Part shown: piece after piece, positions 32,886 to 42,758 of the stretch
How positions within the stretch are numbered: position 1 is the stretch's first letter
Layout of the letters: each line of letters begins with the position of its first letter
Assembly (NCBI GenBank): GCA_036852015.1
Contig: JAANDG010000268.1
Span: 123,731-187,730 of the forward strand
Length of the DNA: 64,000 nucleotides
Source: Pelodera strongyloides
Taxonomy: Eukaryota > Nematoda > Chromadorea > Rhabditida > Rhabditidae
Direction of reading: 5' to 3'
Translations under genes and position numbers: made by a program
The notes under the pieces: generated by a model
The model's input: the letters and a program-made list of their open reading frames with translations, nothing else
Told to the model about the DNA's origin: nothing
Database searches by the model: none

Positions 32886-33233
32886 AGAAAGAGTGGGGAA
32901 AACTTTTTATACGTGAGCCTGAGCCTTTAAAGATGATTTTTTATGTTTTTCTTCATTCTATGTTTTGTTGCCCCCCCCCCCCTCGGAACAGTTTGTATGC
33001 GCTTCCAAGGGGTCTTCGAAAAACTGATCAACACGGACGAGGATACAGTGGTTTCCGAAGTTTCCGAAGAACAGTTTCCGAACCTGGGTTCACAATAAGC
33101 TCCCTCCCAAGGGGGGAGACCAACACTACATTGTTGAATTACTGCCAACTATGGGGGCAGAAGCTGATACAAAGAATTGAGTTCGGGGCTTTAGGACACA
33201 CCCACTTTGATTTATAGAAGAGTATAGCAATAG

Positions 33234-33622
33234 CCGCTAGAAGGGGCGCATCGGTCGTGCAGCATAGAAAAGAAGCTTCTGAGGGCGGAGCCAGAAAGTG
33301 TATTGAAGAGTGTAAACCCTACTACTTTCTGTAATGCCGAACCCGGACTCTGTTCAGTATCGGGGGAGTGCCAGCGAAAGTATTCTTCTTGGAGAATAAA
33401 AAGAGTACTGAAACTTTTTTTGGCGAACGCCTCACACTAGAAAATATGAAACTCTTGGGGGAAGGAGCAAAATGTGTGGAAGAACATCATAACTGTCCTT
33501 ACGACGGATTTTTTTTAGCGCTTTCAAATACATTGCCGAAGAAGTGCGGAAACGCAGCGGCAAATTGCGCGCCGTACCACGCAAAAGTGTGTTTCGTATC
33601 TATGGGCGCGAATTTCGTGTAA
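33234..33622 (+). pseudogene. Cysteine-rich coding relic with frameshifts
   Basis: The last 84 codons (33368-33622) are open, with seven Cys spaced as in secreted or ectodomain proteins, e.g. CVEEHHNCPYDG and KKCGNAAANCAPYHAKVC. Just upstream other frames carry more Cys-rich sequence (KCIEECKPYYF; GLCSVSGECQRK), so at least two frameshifts separate the parts. A degraded retroelement envelope or host secreted gene is possible; neither is shown. 32960-33230 holds further out-of-frame coding-like sequence and a C10 run. Confidence 0.4.
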
Positions 33623-33940
33623 CCCATTTTCTGTGCAGGAATTCTGTAGTCCTAACCTAACATGGTTTTGAAATTTTTTGACATTGAACATTTTATTGTT
33701 GTTATTGGTTTTTCATGAAAGCCTGCCGTGTTTGACGGCAGGGTTTATGAATTTTTGTGATTAAAAGATAGCATGAAATTCTCTATGATTTTTGCGTCAT
33801 GTATACACAGTTCCAGGTTCCCTTGCAAGAACACAACATAGGGAGCAGCACTTTATTTAACTCAAACATTTACAGCTTCATGATACGGCGGAAGGCATAT
33901 AAGGGTGCAGAAGCGTGTGAGTTGGAAATCAGGGGAGTGA
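33623..33940. other. Unique sequence with one perfect hairpin
   Basis: CCTGCCGT-gtttg-ACGGCAGG near 33723 is a perfect 8-bp stem. No gene supported. Confidence 0.4.
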
Positions 33941-34150
33941 TCTAAAATTGAATGATATAAAAGAGTAACTGTAGTGTGCGTTAGCAGTCTCATTACGGAA
34001 GTAAAATTCGAATAAATTGTTCCGCTTTGGATATAAGAGTGCCGTAGCTCAAATGTAAAAGAACGATTCTCTTCATTCGTAAAGCTTTTCATCTACGTTA
34101 CAGACGTTTCATAAGTATGGAAAGAAGAGTCAGGCGGCGTAGCCGGCTGG
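33941..34150 (+). mobile_element. Non-autonomous Helitron (family B)
   Basis: A|TCTAAAATTGAATGATATAA start and AGGCGGCGTAGCCGGCTGG|T end. The interior matches 17884-18123. Confidence 0.65.
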
Positions 34151-34251
34151 TACATGTATAGGCAGAAGAGACATGCGATAAGAAATGTGGTCTATGATTG
34201 ATTTGGAGAGCCCTCATACAAAACCTATTAGTGTTAGTTGTTCCTTTATCG

Positions 34252-34710
34252 TCATGTGTGTATATATGTATATGTGCGAGAAGTGCGCATTGATAAAAAA
34301 CGAATTACTAGAAAACAAATAGCTTAATAAGAGGCCAGTAGGACATACCAGTAGGATAGATAGTATGTGTATGGCTCTTCCGGCGCGATAAGCTACTAAG
34401 AAATACTGCAGTAATACCGTTCGCAGTAATACACTGAACTGAATTGATCGCAAAAAGGGCTCAAACCTACTTAGTGGTAAAATTGATGTTGGAAATAAAC
34501 TTACACTTTCTTTACTATGAATATCTTCTTCTAGAAAATGAAGTCCACAATTGCATCGTACAGCTAAATAGTTAATTATAAGCGGTTTTCTTCGGGACTT
34601 CCTAGACCTATTCATGTGCAAAGAAAGGAAAATTAGTAACTTACAAAGGGGATTTGTCTTGTGTGCAGTCCAGCACGCTTGGCACATTTCAAAAATTGGA
34701 TGTAGTATGG
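34252..34710 (-). CDS. Last four exons of a small-exon gene, unknown function
   Basis: Four minus-strand exons join in phase. Exon a (34710-34645) follows GATTTTCAG, reads ILHPIFEMCQACW..., donor T|GTAAGT. Exon b (34563-34505) follows CTATTTAG, reads VRCNCGLHFLEED..., donor AGT|GTAAGT. Exon c (34433-34349) follows AATTCAGTTCAG, 28 codons, donor CTG|GTATGT. Exon d (34307-34252) follows TTTTCTAG and ends TGA. Introns are 81, 71 and 41 bp. The CxxCW and CNCG pairs could bind zinc; that is inference. Upstream exons are missing: a 2.56-kb foldback transposon begins 19 bases upstream of exon a, within the preceding intron. Using the earlier CAG as exon c acceptor gives a different, more hydrophobic C-terminus. 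Confidence 0.52.
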
Positions 34711-34794
34711 CTGAAAATCGAGTCCTTAAAGGAGGAGGATCACGAGAATGAAGTGCTCAAATAATTTCCTTTTATCGAACGATGATGGTATTAA

Positions 34795-34995
34795 AGGCGC
34801 GTTCGCGTTAAGAAAAGTTTGAAGAATTCCGGAAAAATTGCAGTTGTTGCATAATTTAGCATAGTGCTGCAAAGCAGGATATTCAGCTATGTTTGTCTGT
34901 GGTCTCTCTTTTGGAATTATCTCTAAACTTTTCTCGCGTTCCCAACTTGAATCAACTTTTTGAATTCTTCAAACTTTTCCCATCTTAAATGCGCC
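34795..34995. mobile_element. T2-type MITE nested in the foldback arm
   Basis: TTAA at 34791-34794 and 34996-34999. The ends share AGGCGC...AAAAGTTTGAAGAATTC in inverted orientation. A partial copy is near 55118-55160 (aggcgcatttaagat). Confidence 0.6.
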
Positions 34996-35630
34996 TTAAA
35001 TTCCGAAAGACATGTTTTACAAAGCAGACGGATAGGTTCATCTCGAATTGCACCTTTTTTTATAATTTCTATTGATAGTATGACGGACGTATGACGGTCA
35101 AGATGCGAAAATTGCAGCAAATTTCCTTTGCTCCTCGAGCCAGGAGCACGCTCAAAAGCCAAACTACCTCGAATTAATAAAACAACTGGCCTACCGTACA
35201 CTGGCTGCATCGATCAAAAATATTTAAAGGTGTATCATTTAATTTCCACACCACACCGCGAGCGGGGGCCGGCTGCATTCATTTTGTATTTCTTATGATG
35301 TAAGGAATACCTTTATTCTATGTTTATTTCGATATTGTGTGATTAATATTGGTATTTAGCAACTTTTCAATGTCTGTCTACCTGCCATTCACACACTGCA
35401 GTTACTTTATTTGATATTATATTGAGTATTACTTTATTTGATATTATATTGAGTATTTCCAATATTTTAGATTATATTGAGGTTTTTAAATATATGCTTA
35501 AGTATTTGTTGTAGTATTTTTAAATAGAAGTGTGTGATGAATACTTGTAATGTATACGCGGGCTTTTGTTTATCTAATTTTATATTTGCTCGTGTACCTA
35601 TTGTAAGTGATATTCTATTAAGTGAACGGC

Positions 35631-36261
35631 ATGCATGGATGCAATCAATGCAGACAGAGACAGATTTCGACAAGTGATGCAGTCATCATGAGTTGCTGCA
35701 TCGAGGAGCAACTTGCACGAGTAAGTAGACATATATATATATCCATATATATATCCGAATCGGTTCCATGGCGACTCACTGCCCAACCAAAAGAAAAGCC
35801 CGCTGTTCGATGTGAGGATCAAGATCAGCGGATCATGGTAACTTATAAGAACACGTTATTGTTTTCTTTGCAGCCAATTTTTTTTTGTAGGCCATATAAA
35901 CTTGTGAGATTGCTGAGTGCTTATTACTAATTAACTAATTGCTCTTCTTTTCGATGCAAGGAGCATCGCGCAGGTCTAGCACTATTTGAGCTGAGCGCAG
36001 TGAGTGGAAACGCTCTTTTAATTAACCAAAGCGCTCAGTTTTGTGTTTACTAATTAAATAGACTATACTTGGGTCACTTTGGTGCTTACTGGGGATGCAC
36101 AGTTCTCCGTATACAGTATTTGCTATATTACAAAACTTTTTTTCCAGATACGCCACAGACCACAGGATACAGGACTTGGAGAAGAGCACAATATAAGGAT
36201 AGTTGCTTGCAAGTCTAGTTTAAATTGCAGATTACAAGCCGTTAATCGTGCGTTTGACTAG
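35631..36261 (+). CDS. Two-exon gene inside the foldback element
   Basis: Exon 1 (35631-35837) starts MHGCNQCRQRQIST and runs 69 codons to RIM, donor ATG|GTAACT. Exon 2 (36148-36261) follows CTTTTTTTCCAG, is 38 codons beginning IRHRPQDTGLGEEHN, and ends TAG. Both junctions are phase 0. The intron is 310 bp. CNQCRQ and SCC give a Cys-rich basic N-terminus that could bind zinc or nucleic acid (inference). Exon 1 contains an ATATAT stretch coding IYISIYIS; a donor just before it (GCACGA|GTAAGT) offers a shorter exon. This may be a truncated transposase or a captured host gene; I recognise no domain. An in-frame start upstream is unlikely. Confidence 0.42.
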
Positions 36262-36973
36262 TCTATTACCTCACGGTCTCTCTTTCTTAAAAAATCACAA
36301 TTTCTACTATATCCTAAGCTAAGCACCGCCACTTTCCAGTGTTATGATGTTTCTCTTGCAAATTTATTATGCGTCCAACCTAGCACTGTTTTCCAAATTT
36401 TGAATGATGTTTTCCTCAGATTGTTTTGCTTTGTTTCCACATTCATACTGGCCATGTTTGTGTGATTCCAATAAATTTTTTTATGAATTGAATTATCGCG
36501 TGTGTGCAGTTCTCTCAATGGTGTAGTGGTTATTTTTCGTTTGTTATGTGAGTGGGAGTGGTTATTCCCTGGTACTAAAATGCTCATGGAATGTTAGGAG
36601 ATTTTGGAGGAGTGCTTGCGTACTACTAATTATAAGGCCATTAAGCTTTATAATAATAATAAAAATACTTATAATTTCACAATTCTAATTCAATCATTCT
36701 ATTTTGTTGTTGGTCTTGATTCTTGTTTGTGTCTGGCTATTCGCCATAAATACCAGCTGTTTGGCTAATTGCCACAATTGTTCTGCCCGGGACTGGTAAA
36801 GACATCCTACGGTAGGCCAGTTGTCTTATTAATTCGAGGTAGTTTAGCTTTTGAGCGTGCTCCTGCCTCGGGGAGCAAAGGAAATTTGCTGCAATTTTCG
36901 CATCTTGACCGGCATACGTCATACTATCAATATAAATTATAAAAATAGGTGCAATTCGAGGTGAACCTATCCC

Positions 36974-37190
36974 TTTAATTGGATGGAGTAAATCAATATA
37001 AAACTATGAAGTCTGTAAAAATTTTGGATCGTAGTAAATAAATGATTTCCATAGTGGGCATGCAAATTTACAAGTCATTTTGCAAGCCGGCAAAAAATTT
37101 GAATGCCCACTATGGAAATCAACTATTTACTGCGATCCAAAATTTTTATAGACTTCATAGTTTTGTATTGATTTACCCCTTCCAATTAAA
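36974..37190. mobile_element. Long-hairpin element (88-bp arms)
   Basis: 36974-37061 and 37103-37190 are inverted copies, about 92% identical, separated by 41 bp. It interrupts the right arm of the foldback element between 'gaacctatcc' and 'ttttgctttgtaaag', which are close together in the left arm. Confidence 0.85.
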
Positions 37191-37292
37191 AGATTTTGCT
37201 TTGTAAAGCATGTCTTTCGGAATTTAATACCATCATATTTTGATAAAAGGAAACCATTTGAACACTTCGTTCTCGTGAGCCTCCTTCTTTAA

Positions 37293-37455
37293 AGCGAAAT
37301 GCTAGCCCCTTTGGAAAATTTGCGCATGATAAGCAATTCCTATGTATCCTATGCTAATTTTGTACGATCGTCCACGGCAATCGCGCAAAATTAGCATAGG
37401 GCACATAGGATTTGCTTATCATATGCAAATTTTCCAAAGAGGCTGGCATTTCGTT
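37293..37455. mobile_element. T2-type MITE abutting the foldback element
   Basis: Shares TTAA 37289-37292 with the foldback element and ends at TTAA 37456-37459. Ends AGCGAAATGCTAGCC / GGCTGGCATTTCGTT. The interior is a near-perfect hairpin (tcctatgctaattttg / caaaattagcatagg). Confidence 0.75.
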
Positions 37456-37469
37456 TTAAAATCACGTCC

Positions 37470-37760
37470 AAATAAGCAAACGGCAAGAAATATCTCTGGT
37501 CTTCAACGCGAACGCCCCTTCTTTTTGCCCCCCCCCTACGCGGCTGGCCGGGGGCCCCCTGCGCGGTTGGCTGGGGGTGCGCTGCGCGGTTGAGCTCCCC
37601 GGAGGCACCGCGCACATAATACGCGACTGGGTGCGCCCCCCTCTGCGCGGTACGCGGTTGACTACGCCCGCACTGGAAACTGCGCGGCTGGCTACGCGTG
37701 CACTCCAATTCGCGCGGCTGGCAGAAGGGGCGCTGCGCACCCAGGAACGTAGATTGATAT
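37470..37760. repeat. GC-rich repeat block
   Basis: Irregular units of 'gcgcggytggc' with a C9 run. Its last 110 bp match 13844-13945. Confidence 0.7.
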
Positions 37761-37879
37761 ATGCGCATGCGTATTAGAATATTCGAATTTACATATTCAG
37801 TCGCCTACTTAAATACACGTCTGGAATGGAAACGCTCGTGTGTTTTTTTTTGTTTTGGCATTGCTTGTATTATTATAGG

Positions 37880-38070
37880 GACCATTGCAAGCGCCCGCAC
37901 ACACGCTGCGCGGCGGGGCGGACGCTGCCCTTCGGGCAGCGCGTGCACACTTTTTTCTACCAGTTGCCACACACACACACTGCGAGGAGCCGCGTTGCCA
38001 CACACACACACTGCGAGGAGCCGCGCAGCGTGGGTGCGGGCGCTGACAGTCGGACAGCGCGTGTGTTGCA
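37880..38070. repeat. GC-rich block with direct and inverted repeats
   Basis: 'gttgccacacacacacactg' plus 'cgaggagccgcg' is repeated twice in tandem between inverted 'cgcccgcacacacgctgcgcgg' sequences. The GGACGCTGCCCTTCGGGCAGCG hairpin lies inside. Confidence 0.7.
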
Positions 38071-38260
38071 CTCTTCTTCTATCATTAGTAGTGCAGCGGG
38101 CCTTTTCTACTTGATTGATCTAATGCCTCCTACGTTTGCGTGCCATCTCGTTTCAGTTCACAAATATGTGTAATTTACCAGTATAAAAACAGTTTTCAGA
38201 TTTCCCGACAGGCACGGACTTATCATCATGACCAAATGAAACTTCACATTCTTGACCAAA

Positions 38261-38440
38261 TGGGGTTCCATGTATACCAAAAACCGTGCGTTTGCCTTCC
38301 AAGTATCAATTGCAAATTGTCCCGTGGCTGTCTGCCACGGGACAATGTTTTCGCGTGTCTGTAGATATTCTCGTGTAGTGTCAAAATACGCTAGTTTTTT
38401 CTACACTTGGAAGGAAAATCTGCCATATATGGAAACCCCA
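38261..38440. mobile_element. MITE, TGGGGTTTCC family
   Basis: Ends TGGGGTTCCATGTATACC and GCCATATATGGAAACCCCA. The central 'gtcccgtggctg' / 'cagccacgggac'-type hairpin and 'gtagatattctcgtgtagt' are family hallmarks. It is the shortest copy. Confidence 0.72.
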
Positions 38441-38717
38441 TTCCATTCTTCTGACTTTGCACAGTACGAGGCTCCAATAGCGCGTGATTTTAATTCAATC
38501 TTGGTCCCGCCCATTTTCTACAGATTAAATTTTTTTTTTACTTTGCCATAACTTTTTTATTTTTAGTGACCGACGCTTAAGTTTGCTTTTATCGTTCTCA
38601 GCATGAAAAACTGATTTGACTAACACCATAAAATCGACAATCGGGGTTGACTGTCGAAATCCAAATTACAATATATACAAACTAAATATCATGAACCTTC
38701 ACCTTGGGGACGTGTAT

Positions 38718-38856
38718 CCGGTGAGCTTTCCTACAAGGTACCGTAGACAGGCCTTGGTAAGGGAAGTCATTTGCATATCCACATCTCAAAGATGTATATA
38801 CAAATGACTATGCAAATGACATGTCTACGGTACCTTCTGTAAGGAAAGCTCACCGG
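38718..38856. mobile_element. Hairpin MITE next to a hexanucleotide array
   Basis: CCGGTGAGCTTTCC..GGTACCGTAGACA and its mirror enclose about 40 bp with a second inner palindrome (gtcatttgcat / atgcaaatgac). Confidence 0.8.
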
Positions 38857-38860
38857 AATA

Positions 38861-39071
38861 ATCTATATCTATATCTATATCTATATCTATATCTATATCT
38901 ATATCTATATCTATATCTATATCTATATCTATATCTATATCTATATCTATATCTATATCTATATCTATATCTATATCTATATCTATATCTATATCTATAT
39001 CTATATCTATATCTATATCTCTATCTATATCTCTATATCTATATCTCTATCTATATCTATATCTCTATCTA
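38861..39071. repeat. (ATCTAT)n microsatellite
   Basis: About 35 copies of the hexanucleotide, pure for about 155 bp and then interrupted. Any frame through it is Leu/Tyr repetition and is not a gene. Confidence 0.97.
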
Positions 39072-39112
39072 TTTGGTTCTTTGTGACAAGGTCGACACCT
39101 TGTTATGCTGGC

Positions 39113-39583
39113 TTAACCACTCGGGTAATAACTAGGGTTTCCGAACGTCTTGCCTCCATTGGGGTCATTCTGGTCAAGTTTGTTAGAAGTAACGGGTTCA
39201 CTAAACTGTGCAATCAGGATGTTGAGTGCTGCAGATGAATAGAGTGTTTGTTTGAAGTTTTGGCGAACACTTACCCAATTTGGATCATCAAAGGTCACAC
39301 TCCCACGTTCTCCACCATATTTACAAAATCCGTCGGAGAATGCGAATGTCTCGAAATCCACTTTTCCAATACATTGTTGTGGTAGTTTCGTATTACAACG
39401 AGGGTCTAAATGCAGGCGTAGTACAATTTTTTTGTATAAATTAAGTTCCGTCTGATGCTTCTCGGGGCCGCGTTTTTACTGTAACTACGTTAGTGATCTT
39501 TATCGTTGGTCCTCACCGTAGTTAGTCGCATGTACTCCCCAGAACATAGTCAGAAGGATGAAAACGATGACGGCGCACTGCAT
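39113..39583 (-). CDS. Three-exon gene for a 96-residue secreted protein
   Basis: Exon 1 (39583-39517) encodes MQCAVIVFILLTMFWGVHA plus TNY, a clear signal peptide with cleavage likely after VHA; donor G|GTGAGG. Exon 2 (39405-39275) follows CATTTAG, is 43 codons beginning PRCNTKLPQQCIGK, donor TGG|GTAAGT. Exon 3 (39205-39113) follows TTGCACAG, is 30 codons ending NPSYYPSG, then TAA. Introns are 111 and 69 bp, all in phase. AATTTTCAG lies two bases before the ATG, as for a trans-spliced leader acceptor. The mature protein has three Cys and is Gly/Asp/Asn-rich. Secretion is well supported; the role is unknown. I do not recognise the family. Confidence 0.62.
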
Positions 39584-39589
39584 GACTGA

Positions 39590-40274
39590 AAATTTCGCAT
39601 AGTTTTTTTGAAGCGGGTTCTTATGGAAATCGGGGTTCCGGGGGTGCACAATTAATATAGAAATTGAAATAATCCTAGTACTTCCATGGGGTAGCAAGGG
39701 GAGTGGGGCAACTGACAAGTTACTCGAATTTTACCACCATTTATATGTATAACCTAGTTCAGTAGTGAGGGCGATCTAGTAAAAGCGATAGGAATAATAA
39801 GAAATAATATCATTTGACAACTTCCGAAAAGGTACCTGCTAAAACTTCACACAGCGGCACGAACAGTCAATCTGCATCAAGCTTATGAGCCACTTTAATG
39901 CAATTCGAATTCGGAAAAGTTTGGTTCAATATGGATATGCTGCGAAGCAGGATATTCGGCTATTGGTCTCTTATTTTGACACTAGTTTTTTTTTTATATA
40001 AAACAAGCCTACATTATTTTATAGTTGTCGTTCGAGAACTAACCAGAAGAGAGTATATGGAAGTGTAGGTCGTGATGCACTGATGTCTCAATTGAGTTTG
40101 CCTAAATTTTGCGTATTTGCATATTTTAACTTGTTCCAATCTAATATAATGTGAGCGTAAATGGGACGTTTGAAATTTGTTGAATACGTTTCTTTTCGTG
40201 TTTCGGATCTCGTAGTGGACTCTAATGGCTTCCAAGGATTGCTGGGACAGGTGTCTGTTTGTTTCGTCTAACAA
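39590..40274. other. No gene recognised
   Basis: Contains 'ctgcgaagcaggatattcggct' near 39940, shared with the nested MITE near 34870. No supported exon. Confidence 0.35.
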
Positions 40275-40576
40275 GGGAAATTCCAAGGTTCATATCAGAA
40301 TTAAGAAAAGTTGTAATGCAAAAGTTGTAGAGAATTAAATTCTATTAAAGATGACGCATTCAAAACGTGCCAGACGTAATTATCGAGCAATTACGCATAA
40401 CCGTTCTTATAAGAGTCACAGTGACATATGATTTCGGTTACCATTTAGCATCATGGATAGCGCTTCTATCGATAATTAGGCACGTTTTGAATGCGCCATC
40501 TTTAATATAATTTAATTCTCTATAAGTTTTGCATTACAACTTTTCTTAATTCTGATATGAACCTTGGAATTTCCCT
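40275..40576. mobile_element. Inverted-repeat MITE, about 300 bp
   Basis: Arms of about 90 bp: 'gggaaattccaaggttcata' and its mirror at 40555-40576, with matching 'ttttcttaattctgatatga'. The middle has 'gcattcaaaacgtgcc' / 'ggcacgttttgaatgc'. The target duplication is unclear. Confidence 0.8.
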
Positions 40577-40596
40577 TGTAATCTTCCATCATTTAG

Positions 40597-40850
40597 TACC
40601 GATCTCGGTGGTCCAGCACTACAGCCGTGGAGCAAAGATGGTCGCCGGCACATGTCATCTTCCGCCGAGGCCGAACCGGATACCGAATCACGAGTCCTCG
40701 TTATCATCGATACACGGTGAGGGTTTTGCAATTACGATATCATCGATCCGAATTAGAATTATAGACGCACCATCAAGTTAGTGGGAGTAAAGAACGTAGT
40801 CAAAAATAAAATCACCCGCCCTCAAACTCAAACTCTTCTTTTTTATATAA
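40597..40850 (+). CDS. Candidate exons of a broken gene
   Basis: Exon 40597-40716 follows CATCATTTAG: one base, then 39 codons (TDLGGPALQPWSKDGRR...SSSAEAEPDTESRVLVIIDT), donor CG|GTGAGG. Exon from 40765 follows AATTATAG and continues in phase (RTIKLVGVKNVVKNK...) into a MITE at 40884. The IKLVGV motif recurs in the frame at 42188-42354 on the other side of the three MITEs. The two may be parts of one gene or a diverged duplication. Function unknown. Confidence 0.32.
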
Positions 40851-40883
40851 TAGGATTCGCTCAAATGCGACTTTTTCCTTTGA

Positions 40884-41345
40884 AGGGAGAGGCCCATGAG
40901 AAAAAAGTTTTCCCCAATTTGCTTGCACAGAATGTCCGGAATTTCAGAAATATTACTGTGAAAACCGCATTTCTTTGCACCTAAAACTCATGGAGTTATT
41001 CCCCGGCAAACAGTTCGACCGGGTACCGTAGTCAGAAACGTTTTTATGGTTTATAGTTTATATATAACCATCAGCATTCTTTCTCTTCATAATAATGGTT
41101 ATACGAATAAAGATCATTCCTACGATTATAAAAAGGCGTTTCCAATACTGTACTGTCCTTAAAAGCGCAAAAATTGATTTTGACTGCGGTACCTGGTCGA
41201 ACTGTTTGCCGGGGAATAACTCTGTGAGGTCTAGTTCTATTTGTAAAGAAATGCGGTTCTTCACAGTAATAATTCTGAAATACCGGACATTCCATGTAAC
41301 GTGCAAGTAAATTGAGGAAAACGTTTTTCTCATGTGCCTCTCCCT
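40884..41345. mobile_element. T2-type MITE 1 of a contiguous trio
   Basis: Ends AGGGAGAGGCCCATGAGAAA and TTTCTCATGTGCCTCTCCCT, flanked by TTGA (decayed TTAA) and TTAA 41346-41349. The interior shares 'ccggaatttcngaaatatta' and 'ggtaccgtagtcagaa' with 13620-13740 and copy B. Confidence 0.8.
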
Positions 41346-41349
41346 TTAA

Positions 41350-41763
41350 AGGGTCAGGCCCATCTCAAATGACCCCTATTTTTGATGATTCCATCTGGTT
41401 CTCCATGTCAAATATAGTAGGATACGATATTTTTATAATTTTCAAGTGCACAATTCAGGCAGTATTCAGCAATTTGCCATTGCCAGCCATACCCAACTAT
41501 TTATCGCAGTTGTCACGCCCCTTCGCGCTAATTGGGCAATATGCTCTATTGGGCGTGGCAATTGTGATATTCGCCAATGAGCGCGAATGGGCGTGCCAAC
41601 TGCGATAGATAGTTGGGTATGACTGCCCACGGTAAATTGCTGAATAGTGTGTGAATTTTGAGCTTATAGTAGGATGCAAAAATAGTGCATCCTACTATAT
41701 TTGACATGGAGAATCAGATGGAACCATCAAAAAATAGGGGTCATTTGAAATGGGCCTGACCCT
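41350..41763. mobile_element. T2-type MITE 2 of the trio
   Basis: Ends AGGGTCAGGCCCATCTCAAA / TTTGAAATGGGCCTGACCCT. Shares TTAA with both neighbours. Confidence 0.85.
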
Positions 41764-41767
41764 TTAA

Positions 41768-41941
41768 AGCGAAATACCCGCCGGTTTTTGAAACGCATCG
41801 TGGCCAACTGAGTTCTTCCGTATTCATGCTAATTTACTCGAGTTTAGCTCGATTTTTTATTCTATTTTATGCTCATTTGCATAAGCTACATAAGAATGCT
41901 GGTGCACTCGATGCGTTTCAAAAACCGGCCAGTATTTCGCT
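41768..41941. mobile_element. T2-type MITE 3 of the trio, family 'AGCGAAAT'
   Basis: Ends AGCGAAATACCCGCCGG / CCGGCCAGTATTTCGCT, with TTAA 41764-41767 and 41942-41945. Third copy of the family at 3511 and 5008. Confidence 0.85.
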
Positions 41942-42187
41942 TTAATTATTCTTTAACATAAAAAGATATCTAGAAAAATAACGCCAATTTATGGAAAATT
42001 TAACAGAACAAATAGTTTTTACCGTAAAAAACCATCCGGTGACTGTTTCGTGACCGTTTTGGTCGTTTCGTGAACAGTTTATGACAGCTTTTGAGGAAAC
42101 TTTGCCAACTGGGTCACAAAGTAGTCACCAAATGGGATATCCCAAGAAAAAACCGTCACCAAATGTGTTCACCCATTTCCTATGTAG

Positions 42188-42354
42188 AAGTAAAAAGACG
42201 AATTTGGAGGGATTGCGACCAAAAATCATTAGACATCCCGGATCTCCCGAATAGGAATAAATGGAAGCCATTTGTATCTGATTACTTTAGAATACGCGCC
42301 ATCAAGTTAGTGGGAGTTGCAGAATGGAGCCATCTACCGCGAAGAGGATTCTAA
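42188..42354 (+). CDS. Candidate terminal exon, about 55 codons
   Basis: After CCTATGTAG the frame reads VKRRIWRDCDQKSL...KWKPFVSDYFRIRAIKLVGVAEW to a TAA. The composition is that of an ordinary basic protein. Upstream exon not identified (see 40597). No family recognised. Confidence 0.3.
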
Positions 42355-42359
42355 GTGTA

Positions 42360-42758
42360 TCTCTATGTCTCAACGATTTCACAACCTTCATATAGTTGCG
42401 TTACTAATTGTTGTATTTATCACCGTAGTCAAATAATTCAAATTCCCGCCATTCTTGGCCCTTTGTCATAGGTGCACCTGCACATCACTCATTAGTTAAA
42501 TAACCTGGCCTACATTGGCCTTATTCGTAGTCAGTTGGTCGGTCGAGAGTCTGTCGATTCGGTGGCCGTGAGCCACGATGGTGCCTAGTGCACATTAGGC
42601 TTAGCCCTAGTAGCTAGCCATATTGGGGCAATTACTGTAAGACCCCTCAGTTGTGCCGAGAGCACTTAGGATGAGCCGAGAGCAATAGTCTTTGTTTTAT
42701 TCTTACTACCGATAACGAAGCATCATTTTTGGATCTATTTTTAAAACGAACTGACAAT
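42360..42758. other. No gene; beyond the 3' edge of the gag relic
   Basis: The sequence downstream of gag on the minus strand shows no zinc knuckle, protease or reverse transcriptase, so the retroelement is cut here. Confidence 0.45.

Larger units (their letters stand above)
34730..37288. mobile_element. TTAA-flanked foldback transposon, 2.56 kb
   Basis: TTAA at 34726-34729 and 37289-37292. Terminal inverted repeats start AGGAGGAGGATCACGAG (left) and AGAAGGAGGCTCACGAG (right, inverted) and continue for about 60 bp to 'gatggtatta'. The arms resume further in, with 35000-35210 mirrored by 36811-36960. The left arm is split by a 201-bp MITE (34795-34995), the right arm by a hairpin element (36974-37190). 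TTAA and AGRA termini suggest a Kolobok/T2 relative. No DDE transposase is recognisable; the interior holds a two-exon gene. Confidence 0.68.

Noticed and set aside
34923..35210. Protein-coding gene on the minus strand (95 codons)
   Set aside because: The frame spans the foldback arm and the end of a nested MITE, so it is a chimera of repeats.
38821..39135. Leu-Tyr repeat protein
   Set aside because: Translation of (ATCTAT)n; it has no flanking coding context.
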